A stretch of 64,000 bases of DNA from contig JAOWCC010000936.1 of NCBI GenBank assembly GCA_030867875.1, positions 13,648,095 to 13,712,094 of the forward strand, given 5' to 3'. Both the position numbers and the translations under genes were made by a program. Source of the DNA: Actinernus sp. WN-2022. Lineage: Eukaryota > Cnidaria > Anthozoa > Actiniaria > Actinernidae. Under the pieces are notes generated by a model. The model was not told the origin of the DNA. It ran no database searches and was given only the letters and a program-made list of their open reading frames with translations. The first letter of the stretch is position 1. The number at the start of each line of letters is the position of its first letter. This document shows, piece after piece, positions 39,401 through 54,400 of the stretch.

Positions 39401-42400
39401 TATATCTACTTCACCTGTATTACTCCATTCACTTTATACGCAGTCCACACAACATTATCAATGGATAACGATATTTGAAAAGCTGTCGCCCATTGATTAG
39501 CATTGCCGTCTCCCTTGGTTCCAACAGCACATATTGTGTATATAGTCCCAAGGTCAACTTGTAGATAATCAGACTGGTCGTTAGTCCTTGGGGCCCAACC
39601 TGTGGTATCCCCAAGCCTTGCCCTATATGATCTGTAGTTTGTATTGAATGTACTTGTACTAGTAAATCGATAGTCCAAAATCGTGTTCCTACTCGCGAGA
39701 CCAATTGGAAGATCTGCACATTCTACAACAAAAGGTACGATGTGTTTAGAGCACATTTGATATGAGTTGGACAAACTAGGGCACTGACTACAGCACGGTT
39801 ACTGTACGGCATGCGTGATATTGAAATGACTTACAGCAGATTTCATATGATTGAGACAAACTACGGCAACGACTACGGCACGATTACTGTACGGCATGCC
39901 GTGATATTGAAATGCTTTACAGGGCTCGGTACTAACATTTAAGACTTGTTACCACTGTGGAAAGGTAATCTTAGTAAATATAGAAAATATATTAAAAATA
40001 TAGTTTCCAACTGAAAACAAACACTTTACTTTCCACATGAAAATTATACTTTCAACCGGTGACAGGGTAACTGTTAGTGTCGAGCTCTGGATTTAGAGCA
40101 GATTATGTATGATTGGTACTAACTACGGCAATGACTACAGCACGGTTACTGTACAGCATGCCAATTGTTTCCCTATTGTTTTTATCCTTGTAATCCAATC
40201 AAATTACAGAAATACAGTAAAGTGTTGACATGGTAAGGTTATGGTAAGGCTATGGACTATGCTCTATATGTATTCGGAAATGCAAATACATTAAACATTT
40301 CACCACATCCACCTACATATATTTACATAAGCAAACCGCGTGCTCACACGTATAAATACATGCGGTACAAATATAAAGATGCCAAACGCAAGCTTTTCTT
40401 AGATTGACTTGATATTAAATTTCTGGCAACGTTAGTTTTAAAAGCAATTATGGTTAAAAGTAAGACAACAATCAATAGAAATACCTGGCTGTGCGACCTT
40501 TCCATAAAGATCGACTCGCATGCAAGTAGAACCATGGTAACTGATAGGTAGAAATCTAACGAATCGCGCCACAGTTCGCTGATCAAGTTGGTGATTTCCC
40601 ACTGTAGAACAGTCAGTATTACCTACAAATAGCTATAACAAACAATGATCACAGCGTCTTACACGCATTATCATAAACAAGTCGTCCTTGCCTTTAGGCA
40701 TATTTTTGTAATGAGGCAATCCTTAAGAGAGATTAACGTACATGTACAAATGTATGAATTACGGATTATAAAATGAAACATTTGTTTTGAAAAGTTATTC
40801 AAAATCGATATCGATGTAATGCCTATGATAGAAAAGATTACATTTTGCCAATGGCATTGCTGTCGTAGCAATGAACATATTCTATATGTTCGATTTCCGC
40901 AACTTAATTAGGAACACTTAGGAATACTCGATCTCGAAGCAGTTTTCAGATATTGCCTCATTTTTACACACATGCATGTTGAGGTAGATTGCACATTATA
41001 TTTTGCCTTACTTGTGCCTTTATGATATGGAATTAAAGCGACTTGCATTCTTTGTGGCTTTCTACAGGAAAGCTAAAGTTTTATACCCTAATGGTCGCAA
41101 ACGCATTGCATACAATTCACTTTAAATTTATTTATAAAATGAGCTAAACTGTTACAGTAGAATTAAAATAATCTAACTGAAGCTATTTCACAGCAATGTT
41201 GAAGCGACTCTATAACGACGTTAAGATTTGAATATTGAGTAATTAGCAAATATAAAGCTTACTTTGACCTCATCACCACGAATAAAGAATCTCCAGTTTG
41301 TGTCATCAAGAGAAAACTGAAGATAATAGGATTCAACCCAGTCATCAGCAATGGAATTTCCTTGTGTAGCCACAGCACAAATAACATGAGGTGATCCTAA
41401 GTCGATCTGTAGATATGGTGTAGAGTCACTTGTAGAGGCGCACCAAGATGATCCTCCAACGTACTTAAGTCTGGCATTAGCAGGAGGAGTAGAGCTATCT
41501 CGCTTAGATGATGACGTAATGTACTGGACGGGAATTGCTCCTGTCTCCATACCTAGGCCCCTGTTATTGCATAGTACTATGCACATGAAATATATGATAA
41601 CTGATTTCAGAAATTAGGTCCAAAGTTTATTTTAAACATTGGATAAGATGAGATAATTATTAATTCTTGCTAACACAAACAAATACTGGTGCTGGGACAT
41701 TTCTAACTTGTGTAATAGGTCAGTGGAAAAAAAGAGTTCAGATTTCAGCGTGCCTACAATACGGAGTTGTACGTTTTCTTTCTGTCTATCTATCTATCTA
41801 TCTATCTGTCTGTCTTTTGTCTGTATGTCTATCTACCAATTCCCCTGTTAGGCTTTTTTTTCTGTCACCTGTTCTAATTTAAAGTCTTATGACTAATCCT
41901 ATTTGTACATCGTTGTCTATAATTCATGGAACCTCCACTGAAAAATAGTGTTCGCTCTCAAATGTTTGTAATGGATACCTCAATCTAATGATGAGCTTGT
42001 TTCTTGTAAATTGTACACTAAATGTCAGTTATGCGCCGATATTCCTGTTCATTAAACTAATTTGATTTTCCCGCGCGCCGCTATCTTGTGACGTTACACG
42101 GTTGCAACTACAATGTATTGTTACACTACGAAATAGTTATTGTTTTCTGACAATAGGGTCAACAATAAAATATGATAATAAACTATAAACCTAATATAAA
42201 AATATAACGTGACAATATAATAAAAATGACCAATTTTAGATTTAAAAAACTTATCATTACAATGGAAATTGATAAAATACTAGTAGGCCAATTTAAAAAG
42301 ATAGGTCTTCAGATGGCTCTTAAAAGTATTAATATTTTCAATCATGCGTAGTTCCTTAGGCAAAGGGTTCCATAATCTAGGCGCAGCAATAACAAATGCC

Positions 42401-45400
42401 CTATCTCCCAATGTATTCTTAGTTCTAATTGTAGGAATAGCAAGCATACGACTTTCTGAAGATCTAAGATCATATGCAGGAGACTTAATATGCAGCAAGT
42501 CACTCAGATATGATGGCGCAAGACCATGGATCGCCTTAAAAGTAATTAATATAACTTTAAAGTTGACACGTGACCTTATTGGGAGCCAATGCAAATCATG
42601 CATGAGCGGTGTGACATGGCAATACCTCGGTGCGGTACTGTTGTACCTCAAACTGTGCATGGGTTCAGCCAGATTACAGACAATAACATGGAGAACGAGG
42701 AGAATTTGAAGGGCGAAATGGACTTCTCGGGGAATTACTTTGCCGACGATCTGAGGGATTGTTTGTGACCTCAATACACAGCTTTGTACGTAAGTTATCG
42801 GTCTCGAGGCGAACTAATACGAAATGAAACTTAGCAGATCTTCAAATTTGAAAAGTTTGTTTCTCATACATTTTCTTATACGAATCGACAGCCATTTTAT
42901 ACACTGACGCGCATGTGCGCCGCCATCTTGTCTCATATTTCTGCAAATGTCATTGTTCTATGTCACCAGTCTCGCCTTGAAGCGTTGCGTTTTTTAAACT
43001 GCGGCTATGAAGCCGTTGGAGCAACTCGTTGATGGTCGTATATTACTCGGCAATATCTTTTTTTAGAGACGAGGCTGGATAAGGAAAAAAGGGACTTCTT
43101 TTCAATCAGCATCTAGTTGCGGAATTAATTATTTGCAAGTATCGCGAGAATTCAGATATGAGAATGTAAGTTATCTGATTTTTAATTAAGTAATTTTTCC
43201 CTGAATTGTGGGAATTGGTTTTCAAGAAAATGTTGAAGCTATCAGTTGAAATTAAAAGCAAACGTTTTTTGTGGTGTTTTTTTCGCGAAGTGTGAGTTTG
43301 GCATTGTTATGACAATATGTTATCATTTCTGTTACCATTGTTGTTGTTATCAATATAATTATTTAATGCGTTGTATAGGAAAGGTTTGTAACAACAATAT
43401 TTGTTTGCAATATAGACTTTACAAACAATCATATTGTTAATATTATTAATAATAATATGCAGACTAATTCTTGTCGTTAATAACATTCAGACAAATTGTT
43501 CTTGTTTATTGTATGCAGATGAATTCGGAGACATCAAGACTAAAGGCTCACTTGATGGAGCAAGCCGCTTTGTCTCTGAATTATTGAAATTCAGAGACGA
43601 GAATGTATGTCATTGATATGATTCAAGGTATTGGAGCTATTGAAATTAGAAGCGGAGGATTTATTTTTTTCGCAATATAAGTAAATATTATTGCGATTAC
43701 ATTGCCATTATTATTATTAATATAATTTATTATAATATTATTGACATTCGTATGAATTCGGAAATAATAACTGTTTCACACAATGTCTCGTTTTGGAACT
43801 GGGCGTTTTCTCCTGGGTTCTGGTTATGTCTGGAGTTAAGGACGAAATGTGTCATTAGTAAGAAATGTCGAAACAATAGAAGTAGTTTTCCAATATATAA
43901 TAATTAATATTATTAGTATTGTGATTATCATTAATACTGAAATGACTTGTAGATAAATTGTTATCATTACTAACATTCAGACGAATTATTATTTAGTACA
44001 TGTAGTAGATTCTGGAGTCCACCCAAGTCAGTCAACAATAAATGTTCGCATGACGGACCAAGCCGTTTTTCTCTGAATTGTGAAAACTCGGGAGATGCTA
44101 ATATGAATATGGTCGAATATTGTCAAGGTTATTGGCTTTCCGTGTGAGAGCAATCGTTTTTTTTCCCTAATTGTGAGAATTCAGAGACAAAAATTTATTA
44201 TCTTGGTGAGATCACAAGAAAAGGTTGAAACAAGAAAAGGTTGGGTCATTTAGCATCTAGTACTATTTTGATTATTTATAGTTTGTCGTTATCGTTTTTG
44301 CTTGGATTGCGCGTAAGGTTGTAACTTAGTTACACTTATACGGCGACGCCCATTATGTTATGAAGTCATTACAATTATAATCAGTCCGGCATTAATCGTT
44401 ATATATTTATCATTAACACACAGATGGGCAAGCCGGTTTTTTTCCCCTGAATTGCGAAAATTCATATATGACAAACAAATATATTATTATGAAGCAAAGT
44501 GGGATCTTAAGGTTATCGTGAGAACCTTTAAATTTCAAGAACATAGTAACAAGATTGTCCGATCGACAGTCCATGAGGTTGATAAATTCGCAGACTAGAT
44601 TTGAGATAATGGCTCACTCTGAGAGCAAGAATTACGAAAATTACGAAAATTCAGAGGCGAGAATGTATAGCATATGTACGATTCACCACCGGAGCAAGTC
44701 GCCATTTACTGAATGGCGAGCGATTCAGAGGTAAGAATGTATTGCATCAGACTATGAAAAAGCGTGAACGCTATTGTCTGCACTGAATTGTGAGATTTCA
44801 TGGACTAAGATGTAAGATTAGTGTCTTGTTAATGGCTCTCCTTAGAGCAAGCCATTGTTAATGATTACGAGGATTCAGAGGCGGGAATGCCATTGTCCGC
44901 ACTGAATCAGTTGTGAGAATTCAGGGGTGACAATGTAAGACATGAGGCTAATGGCTCTACTAAGAGCGAGCCGTTGTCACTAAATTACGAGAATTCAGAA
45001 GTGAGAAGGTCATTATAGCATTCACCCGACGGTGTAAGCCGTTTATACTGAATTGCGAGCGATTCAGAAGTAAGAATGGATGGCATCAGGGCAAGATTAA
45101 GCTGTTCTCACTGAATTGTGGTAGTTCGGACACGAGAACGCTATTGTCCGCACTGAATTGTGACAATTCAGTGGCGAAGATGCAAAGCATAAGGCAAATG
45201 GCTCACCTGAGAGCAAGCCGTTGTTATTAAATTGCGACGATTCAGAGGCGGAATGCCTTATCTGCACTGAATTGTGAGAATTCAGTGGCGAAGATGCAAA
45301 GCATGAGGCAAATGGCTCACCTGAGACTAAGCCGATGTTATTAAATTGCGAGGATTCAGAGGCGGAAAGCCTTATCCGCACTGAATTGTGAGAATTCAGC

Positions 45401-48400
45401 GGCGAAGATGCAAAGCATGAGACAAATGGCTCACCTGAGAGCAAGCCGTTGTTATTGAATTGCCAGAATTTAGAGGTAAAAATACATGGCATTAGGCTAG
45501 GAGACGACGGTAAAAGCACTAGCATGACGTTAGGTCCAGAAAATGTTGTGTGAAGCAATCAGCTTCTTGTTTGTTTTTCTTTCATGTTTGTTTTTCGTTT
45601 ATTATATGTTTACAGTTCTGTACAATTCTGTACAGTTCTTCACTCTGGAGCAGGAGACGGACTGAGTTCTCAAGTTAAAGGGCCAAGTCTACTCGGCTAC
45701 AAACTACACTACAGGCCAACCGAATATGTGTGCTATTATGACTTCCAAAGACATGTGAACAGCCTTATTTGGATAATAAGCCAAAATGTAACTCAAATTA
45801 CACGTTGAAGTTTACAATTATCCTCACATAATCAAAATGCAAATTTGTGAACCATAATATACTATTAAAGAACTTTAAAAATATGGAATAAGAGGACTAC
45901 CTTTAGAATTGACTAAACGATCCCAGTTTGTTCAAATTGGCAACTTTAGATCCACAACTTGGCCCACTTCTCTTTCTTATATATATAAACGATGATACTA
46001 AAAAAAAATATTCTTCTAAAAATCTTATCGAACTTCAAACTGTTATAAATGCTGAATTAGAAAAAGTCTATCAATACTGCTCAGCAAATAAGCTCTCAAT
46101 ACATTTCAAGAATACTAATTATATGCTAATTACATCACCTCAAAGAATAAAATGCAACAATCGATATTCCTAATATTTCACGCAAGAGCTGTATTAAATG
46201 TTTGGAAGTTTATATTGATGAATATCTTCAATTGCATAATCAAATTTCACACATAAATAATAAAGTTGCTAAAAATTTAGGTATTCTGTACAAATTAAGG
46301 AGATATCTCAATTTACGTATGCTAATAAACTTATACTATACCCTTATTTACCCTTATTTTAGTTATGGAATTATGAGCTGGGGGATTACATACAAAACTA
46401 ATATCACCAAATTGTCGTCGAAACTTAATAAATGTATAAGATGCATTTTTTTTGCAAGTAGGCATGAGGATCTTAATCCGTATTACAAATTGCTCGGGTT
46501 TCTGAAGATTGAGAACACAGTGAAAATGAAAATAGCTATACTTATACATCAAATAAGAAGTCATTCTATAAATACTGATGATTTTTTGTCTGAATTCCTG
46601 GTACCTGTATCTAATATACATTCTTACAATACAAGATATGCAGCCAATGACAACTTTTATAGGCCAAACGTTAGAACCAACTATGGTAAATTTACTTTCA
46701 AATATTTTGCCTCAGAAATTTGGGAAACCATACCTTTACCCCTAAAATCTTTATCTTTTTATTTGTTTTAAAAACAATGCAAAAAATTACTGATTAGTAG
46801 ACATCAATAATTTATCTTTATCTTTTTACTCTAGTACCTGCCAGCTTTTCTCTATTCTTCTTTTTCTTCCTCCCATTTTTACTTTTTGTTTTCCTTTTTT
46901 CCTTTGCTTCTCCGACATCTATTAACACTTACTATTTGAGCTAAGTCTGATTACTACACAAACATTGCGGCAGCCAACTCGAAAGCTTATGCTACTTTGG
47001 CTGCTGCACACTTACCTTTTATAACCTCTGTATATTATCTTCGTTTCTTTACTCTGCTGTATGTTTACCGTATGTCTATGTAACTAGTGCTTATAAATAG
47101 TGTAAATAAAAATTGAATTGAATTAAGTTTGATGACATTACTTTACTGTCATTTCATGCATGCCTCATATCATTACCGGCAGGATCGCTCTTATCAAAGG
47201 TGTATATTAGAAAGTGGTTTCAGAATCTAGTAAGTTGTAAGGGATGGAACCTTTCCGTCACTTGTCATGGACATCATAAGTACATTACCTAAATCACACC
47301 CATACAGGTCCACACGTAAACATATTCCATTGTTCCACGTTTTAGGGAGGAGACGTATATAACGCGCTTCAATAGGGGTCACCAGCCATTGTACCCTGAT
47401 ACCATCACCATCTGTGTTACCTTGGAAACCCTAAACAGAACAAAATCACAATGGCCGTGTATTAATCCAGTGATATAAGCCACTTTCACAATCATGCGCA
47501 ATGTTTAAGTATTTTGTTTAGTTGGTGGGCTGGTAGATGTTTTAAAAAACAATGGTCGGTCCACCAGTTGATACAAAAGACACAAGGTGACTCGTGGGTA
47601 TTGTGACAGACAAATTGGCTTCATAAAGATTCCCACTTTTGAGTGAGAAGTTTTTGGCCTATATTTTAGACTTTATGGACCATCTATTTATTGATATTGA
47701 ATAATAATAAACACAAAATGTAAAGTGCGAAAATCTTCAAAACGAGAGGATGTTACTTGTACTAGTAAAACATTGATCGATCTCATATTTACCAGCTTTC
47801 CAGATAAGACAGGCATCATCACTGACAATCATAAAGTCACAGATACATTGCCACACTTTTCAGAGTGTTTAACCTAGTTATAGCACGGCGTCCTTGGAAA
47901 GCAGGAATATTAGATATCTATCCACTACACTATAAATTAATATAGTTTATTATAATTATCGTAACTTAGATTTGTTTATATTAGAATTTATTTTAGTATA
48001 TATTATAATATATTAATATAATGTTATGAGTGATAAAGTCGTACACAAAACAACTCATTTTCATCTCGTGACACATCTCGCCCCGGGATCACTAAACGCG
48101 TCATGTAAACCGGCCTTTAGCTTATTGAGCAACTAAAGAAAGGCGACTGACTGGCTACCGCTTTTGCTATTGAAAATGTGTGATCAAAACATTGCAGGCC
48201 AAAATGGCAGAGTTTCACGGTTGAACTTCGTTACCGTCAAACACAAAGGAAAACAAAGCCTGTTATATTTATTTGTGTCTACCAAAGCAACAACTGTCAA
48301 GAAAGTTTGATGTATATATACATATATACATATATACATATACACCCGATCAAAAAAAAGATGACACTCCAGAATATATATATCCCCATATGTGTCTTTG

Positions 48401-51400
48401 TTGTTACCTGGGAAAGCAATACCATAGGGATCGGTACGAGTACAATGCGCAAACAATCGCTTCGTTTAGTGCCTAAATACCTCACAATCTTTCTTAGCGC
48501 CAGAGGGTTTGAAGTTTACAAACATTAGAAATAAAGGAAAGTTAAAGTTTTTATAGCGCAGCATTATTTCACATTGTGTGATCTTCTCTTGGGGCTTTAA
48601 ACAAATTTAATGAAGTACCAGTTCGCTTAGAAAAACGTTGCCTTAAGAATGGTTTTTAGAAAAGAATTGCGATGCCAAATCATTAGGGGTTTAGCACGTG
48701 CTCGGAACGCTTGAAAAGTATAATTCGACCTAAACAAAACGCGGCCGCCAATCTCGTCAAGTGCAGGAATTATCGTGCTGATAAAAAAATAAAAAATTGT
48801 TCATCTTATGGATCCAAAAAATATTAGCAGACTTCGAAACATTACTGTTTGATAATCAAAATAAATTTCTACAGTAGTTTGTTCAGTAGAGCAAGCGCGA
48901 TTGTGTATCGAAATTTCTACAATTTTTTTAAAGGTCATGTTGAAATGTTTGCCTTCCTTCGCTTCAGTTGGATAGAACGTGATCGAGATATTATTTTTTT
49001 AACATCCAAATAATTTCATTTTTTCTCAGTCGAAAAATATGTTCTTGTGGATGTCTTATATCCGAGAGTTTCCGGCGATACCACTGTTACAAAATCAATA
49101 TGATTTCTTTCTCATATCATCTGAACATAATGTTGTATCAGTTCTCTTTTAAAAAGTACTGAATTGTAGAACTAGAGGCTGAAGTAAAATCGATCATCGC
49201 TCACCGGTCTGAGCAAAATTTAATTTCCGCGCTAGAATTCAAGCAAAACTACGTAATTTTTGGGGTTAAGTAGCTAAAATAGGATCTAATATTGCTACTT
49301 CGGTAGTTTCCAGTGAACAAAGGTGGCAGAAATTTCGCTATAAAACTTTAACTCAAAATAAATGTCTCAGTCGCGTGCTTTACCGAGGAAACTGTTTTAG
49401 ACGGCTTCCTTAGTTATTAAACTGGTGTCTTTTGGCCGATAACACGCGCGGATTTTTCATTCTCTCGGACGGTTATTTCTTCATCTGACAAGAATCGCGG
49501 CCGCTTTTTGTTTACGTTGGTCATGCCACCCAAAGGTTTTGTTTTTAAAGTTTGAAGTAAGCAACATATTTTTGTTTCACAGATCTATCATATATGCAAT
49601 TCTGAGCAGTTTATTTTAGTTATTTCTTAATATAACGGTATAAGAGGTAAAATTGTTTGTAATTAATACCGAGTATTGAGAATTTTCAAGCGTCCCGATT
49701 AAGAAACGAAAGTACATTCTACCATTTTGTTATTTTCAATTTATATCTCATGCAGGATTTATTTAACCGATTTTCCTACAATAAAAAGGAAACTTCTCAG
49801 GAAAGTAAGGGCAATTCGAACAACACTTGTTTGATTTTGAAATGTTATTTTGAAAGCCAAAATTATCTTTTACTTTTTTTATTGTATCGATTCGGCCCCA
49901 ACTAGGCACAGCCAGGGACCTAAACATTTCGCAACCACGGCATTATTTCTTATAGGTAGGTGTTTAAACCCCAAAAGAAAACCAAACAATGAAAATAAAT
50001 GCTGCACTATAAACACTTAAACTTTCCTTTGTTTCTAACGTTTGAACGGTTGTTGATTTCAAGTCCCACTGGCGCTAAGAAAAATTGTTAGGCATTTAGG
50101 CACTAAACAAAGCGATTGTTTGCGCATTGTACTCGTACCGATCCCAATGGTATTGCTTTCTCAGGAAAAACAAACACACACACGGGGATATATATATATA
50201 ATCTGGAGTGTCATCTTTTTTTTGATCGGGTGTATACATATATACATATATACATACAGTCGATGCCAAAAAGGTTGTCCAGCAGAACATAATATAATAC
50301 TATTATATACATACAGTCGTTGCCGTTAATGTTGTCCTAGACATATGCACATATGGATTTATAGCCTTTGTTCAGTTCGCACCTTTTACACAAAGAACGG
50401 TAATCATCCGAGAACGCGCCCTTTGTATTTGGTAACAAAAGCCACGGTGGTCTAATGGTTAACTTGCTTACCAGTTCGAAGCCCCGAGTTCAAGTCTCAG
50501 TATTGGCATTTTTGTTACTGCGAAGATTTTTTCCATTTATTTTTTCCCTTTTTTTCTGACTGAATTCCCTTAAAAGCTTTTATTTCAAACGTGACAACAA
50601 GAACGGAGTTCTTTTTAACCTTTGAAATGCCGAGGACACCTATCATCCACATATATTTTATTAAGGGATGTTCGAACATTTCTTTTGCAAAAGCTTCGAC
50701 TGTCGCAGGGAATGTAGTATTTTGATCATCGACATCGTCCATGGCGTAGCTTCAAAAGTTTGTTATCGTTTGTCAAACACTCATAAACCTTACGCCGAGT
50801 ACACGGCTTTAAATCCTTGTTAGTTCTTTTCCTTCACAAAGAAAAAAGCTTCGTCAACTTATGCAAGCATTACTATGGGTTTCAAAGAGAATTCTGGACA
50901 ATTTCTGGACTACCGGATATTTTCAAAACTGTCCGCTCCGTGTCTCGCGGCCGATGTTTTCGAAATCTCGAGAAAAAAAAATGAGGTCGCTCGCTCAGTC
51001 TGCCTAAGTTCAGAAAATCAGTACGAATGAAATTAATAACACTTGCTAAAATCGCTTCCTACTTCTAAACAAAGATATAATCAGTGGGTATCTAGTATTT
51101 TCAAAACTGTTTCTGGTATATACATGTAAGCCCGGCACAGTGTAAGAAAAACAAATTACGCTTTTTGAAACCCACAACCATCAACAGAATCGCTACACCG
51201 TTCTAAACGAAAATAGCGTAATTTGGGCGTACTCAGTCAGTGCTGGTATAATTATCTACTTCGAAAGTCTGGGAAAAGTTGAGACCGTTTCAGGTTGAAA
51301 GTATTATTTTAGCTTACATCGTCCGTTCTTATCCAATATAAAAAAAGAAACTGCAAAAAGAAACATATGTAAACAAAACAAAAAGACAAGGAAAAAAAAT

Positions 51401-54400
51401 ACGATGCCGATACTGAGACTTGAACTCGGGGCTTCGAACTGGTAAGCAAGAGCGTTAACCATTAGCCCACCGTGGCTCTTTGTGACCAAATACAAAGGGC
51501 GCGTTCACTGCTGATTACCGTTCTTTATGTAAAAGGTGCGAACTGAACAAAGGCTATAAATCAATATGTGGATATGTCTAGGACAACATTAACGGCAACG
51601 ACTGTATATACATGTATACATATATTCATATATTCATATATTCATATATTCATATATACATATGCAAACTTAATATGAATCTGATTCAAGAATTCTCATT
51701 TTCGCCGCGGACGGCTTCGCTGCACACTCTGTACTTAACGTTGGAGATTGATTGAGAATGAGTGTTTATAGAAATGTTAATGTGTCCTCCTTCAATCACA
51801 GCACCAGAAAATAAAGATATTGCTTGCTGCTGTTGTTGTTGTCGTTGCCGGTCTTGTAGGCGACCATCTTTGCTATTAGTTGAATGTGCACTATAGTGTA
51901 TGCTTGATCCTCATAATCTCCGTCAGATGGATTAAAACTTTCTACATTTCCTGTAGTCAAGGCACTTAAGGTTCGGGACATCCTCATTTGCTGTTATTGT
52001 GATACCATAGCATAATTTTCCACACTTTGTATGTCCTGATAGTTGAATTATGTCCGTTGGGAGAATGTTCTTGTTCGTTAAAGCCTGCATCATTGTTCTA
52101 CGGCTGCTGTGATTTTCAACAATAAAGTGCCTATGAAGCTTATTTTTTTATTTTAGATATCAATTCTACATCAAGTGAATAGTAGAATGGTACAATATAT
52201 CTTACTTTGAATGCTGTGCTGCTGAGTTGAGGAGGTTTTAATATCCAAAATGCTAATTACATGACATCAGGGGAGGTATCTGCAATCACTTCTTAGTGGT
52301 TGTGAATGGGAGTTTCTACTGATATAGGAAAATAAATTTCTAAAATCATTTTATTTCAACCATGTTTAATTGTAACAAAAAAATTGTATAATAATTGATG
52401 CCTCCCCTGACGTCATGTAATTAGCATTTTGGATATTAAAACCTCCTTAACTCACCGGCAGAGCATTCAAACCAATATACATTGTACCATTCTACTATTC
52501 ACTTGATGTAGAATTGAAATCTAAAATAAAAAAATAAGCTTCATAGGCACTTTAAGGCCTAGTCCAGCTTTATCTGCCATCGTCTTCACCAGAGAATTTA
52601 GTGTGTTTATTCCGACAGGAGATTTTTAAACCAAAGTTTTGAAGAGTCTTTTTGCAGTTATTTATGGCAAGATAAAATGAAGCATTTTCAGTGTTCATTT
52701 CTGTCGCCGTTTCTCTGCATAAAGTTTATAGGGCAGCAACTGGATCTTTTTCACGTTCACTGACAGAAAACATTTTCGGCGTGATTTTTCTGACATCTCT
52801 TGGGTTTTCTCCAGTTCGTGTTTTAGTCTGTCTTTCAAAATATTCTAGGTATTCTTCTCCATTTGGCGGTTCGCGAAGTTTTACGTCTCCCCAGCACATG
52901 TCCCTGTGTTCTGTGCAACCTCGAAGACCGAAGTGAACGGTATTGTTAAACCAAACGGTGTTCAGTAAAGCTTTAGCATTAAAGCAACCGAAGCATTCGG
53001 CTTATCGCCTTTTCCTTTTTGCTTGAGCCAGTTGAGGTCTTTTTGTTTTGACCGTAAAGCTTTTCGAGCTCGTTCAAACTCGATGTCTTTCATGATGCTG
53101 AATCCATAATTTTTCTTTTTAAGATATCTTTCAAAGCTTGCAAACAAAGAACGGAGGGAGGTTGGTTCGTATTCCTCGTTGTTTTCTTTTTTTTCGGACA
53201 GCGATGATGAACTCGCTGCCGGATAGTCATTGAGTTCTTCTCAACATTCCTCGTCTCCTTCTTCGACAAAAGAAATTATTCAAGCAAACCAACATTCTGC
53301 TGGGTTTTTCTTCTTGTATTTTCATTTTCCTGAGCTTCAATAAATTCTCCCACAGACGATATATCTACAAATCGTGAAGCCATGTTGTCCGGCAGAGAAA
53401 ACAAATCATTCAGTTGACAATGGTGCAACTGAGCAGTGGAAAGGCGATACGATTTGGTTCACTCGTGGAAAATATCGTATCAGCGCTGTGATTGGTCGTA
53501 CGTTAATTTTTCACTAGTGAAAATCATCGTATAGCCTGTCAAAATCAAGATAAGCTAGTAAACACAAATTTTATTTCTTTGTTGGCAAATAAAGATATCT
53601 CAGTACTTATATGATAAATCGGTCTATAGTTCTGCGTGCCTATTGTTGTATGTTATGCGGATTTTGGTGTTCAATAAGTAATACTTGTTCCCGTGGCGGC
53701 ATTTTGAAATTAGTTCAGATCTTTTGTTGAGGAGGCTGGCTTTGTCGGCTTTAATGATTTGAAGTTTTTCCGCTAGACAGAGATTGCATCTTTTGGAAAT
53801 GTTGTTGTATGGGCTTGCTGAGGTGATGATTGACCAGTTGATTGCGTAGTTTTTCTTGTTCTCTTTGAGTTTCCAGGTGTGTTTTCAGAGCGCAGTGCTG
53901 TTGGCGTATTTTCTGTTTCGGAATGATAGATTGTGTTGCGTGTGTTGCTTGAATGTACCCTGTCAGGCCAATGTAGTTATTTCCTGTTGGTCTTCATCTG
54001 TAGTTACGCGTGCATTGTAGACTAGGCTGGTTGAAAGGCAGTTATTGGCGAGTGGGCACTGTTCCTTTTTTCTGCAGTTGCATCCGTTCTGGGGGAAGGT
54101 AGGGTTGTTGCTGATTATTTTCTTGTTGTGCTTGTTAATTATGGTTGCTATGTTTTCCATGCAGCTGTAACTGACTTTTACGTTGTCCTTGTTGAAGATA
54201 CAGTGGAACTTGTGTTTTTTTGGGAAGTGTTTCTGGATAACATTTAGAAAAGTTTTGACGACGTTGGTTTGGACGTTTTTGCTGTATGGAGGGTTAAACT
54301 ACGCAATCAACTGGTCAATCATCACCTCAGCAAGCCCATACAACATTTCCAAAAGATGCAATCTCTGTCTAGCGGAAAAACTTCACATCATTAAAGCCGA

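Noticed and set aside
45097..45558. Minus-strand 153-codon frame with internal repeats
   Set aside because: It is the 114-bp satellite read in frame (114 = 3 x 38). No start context or domain.
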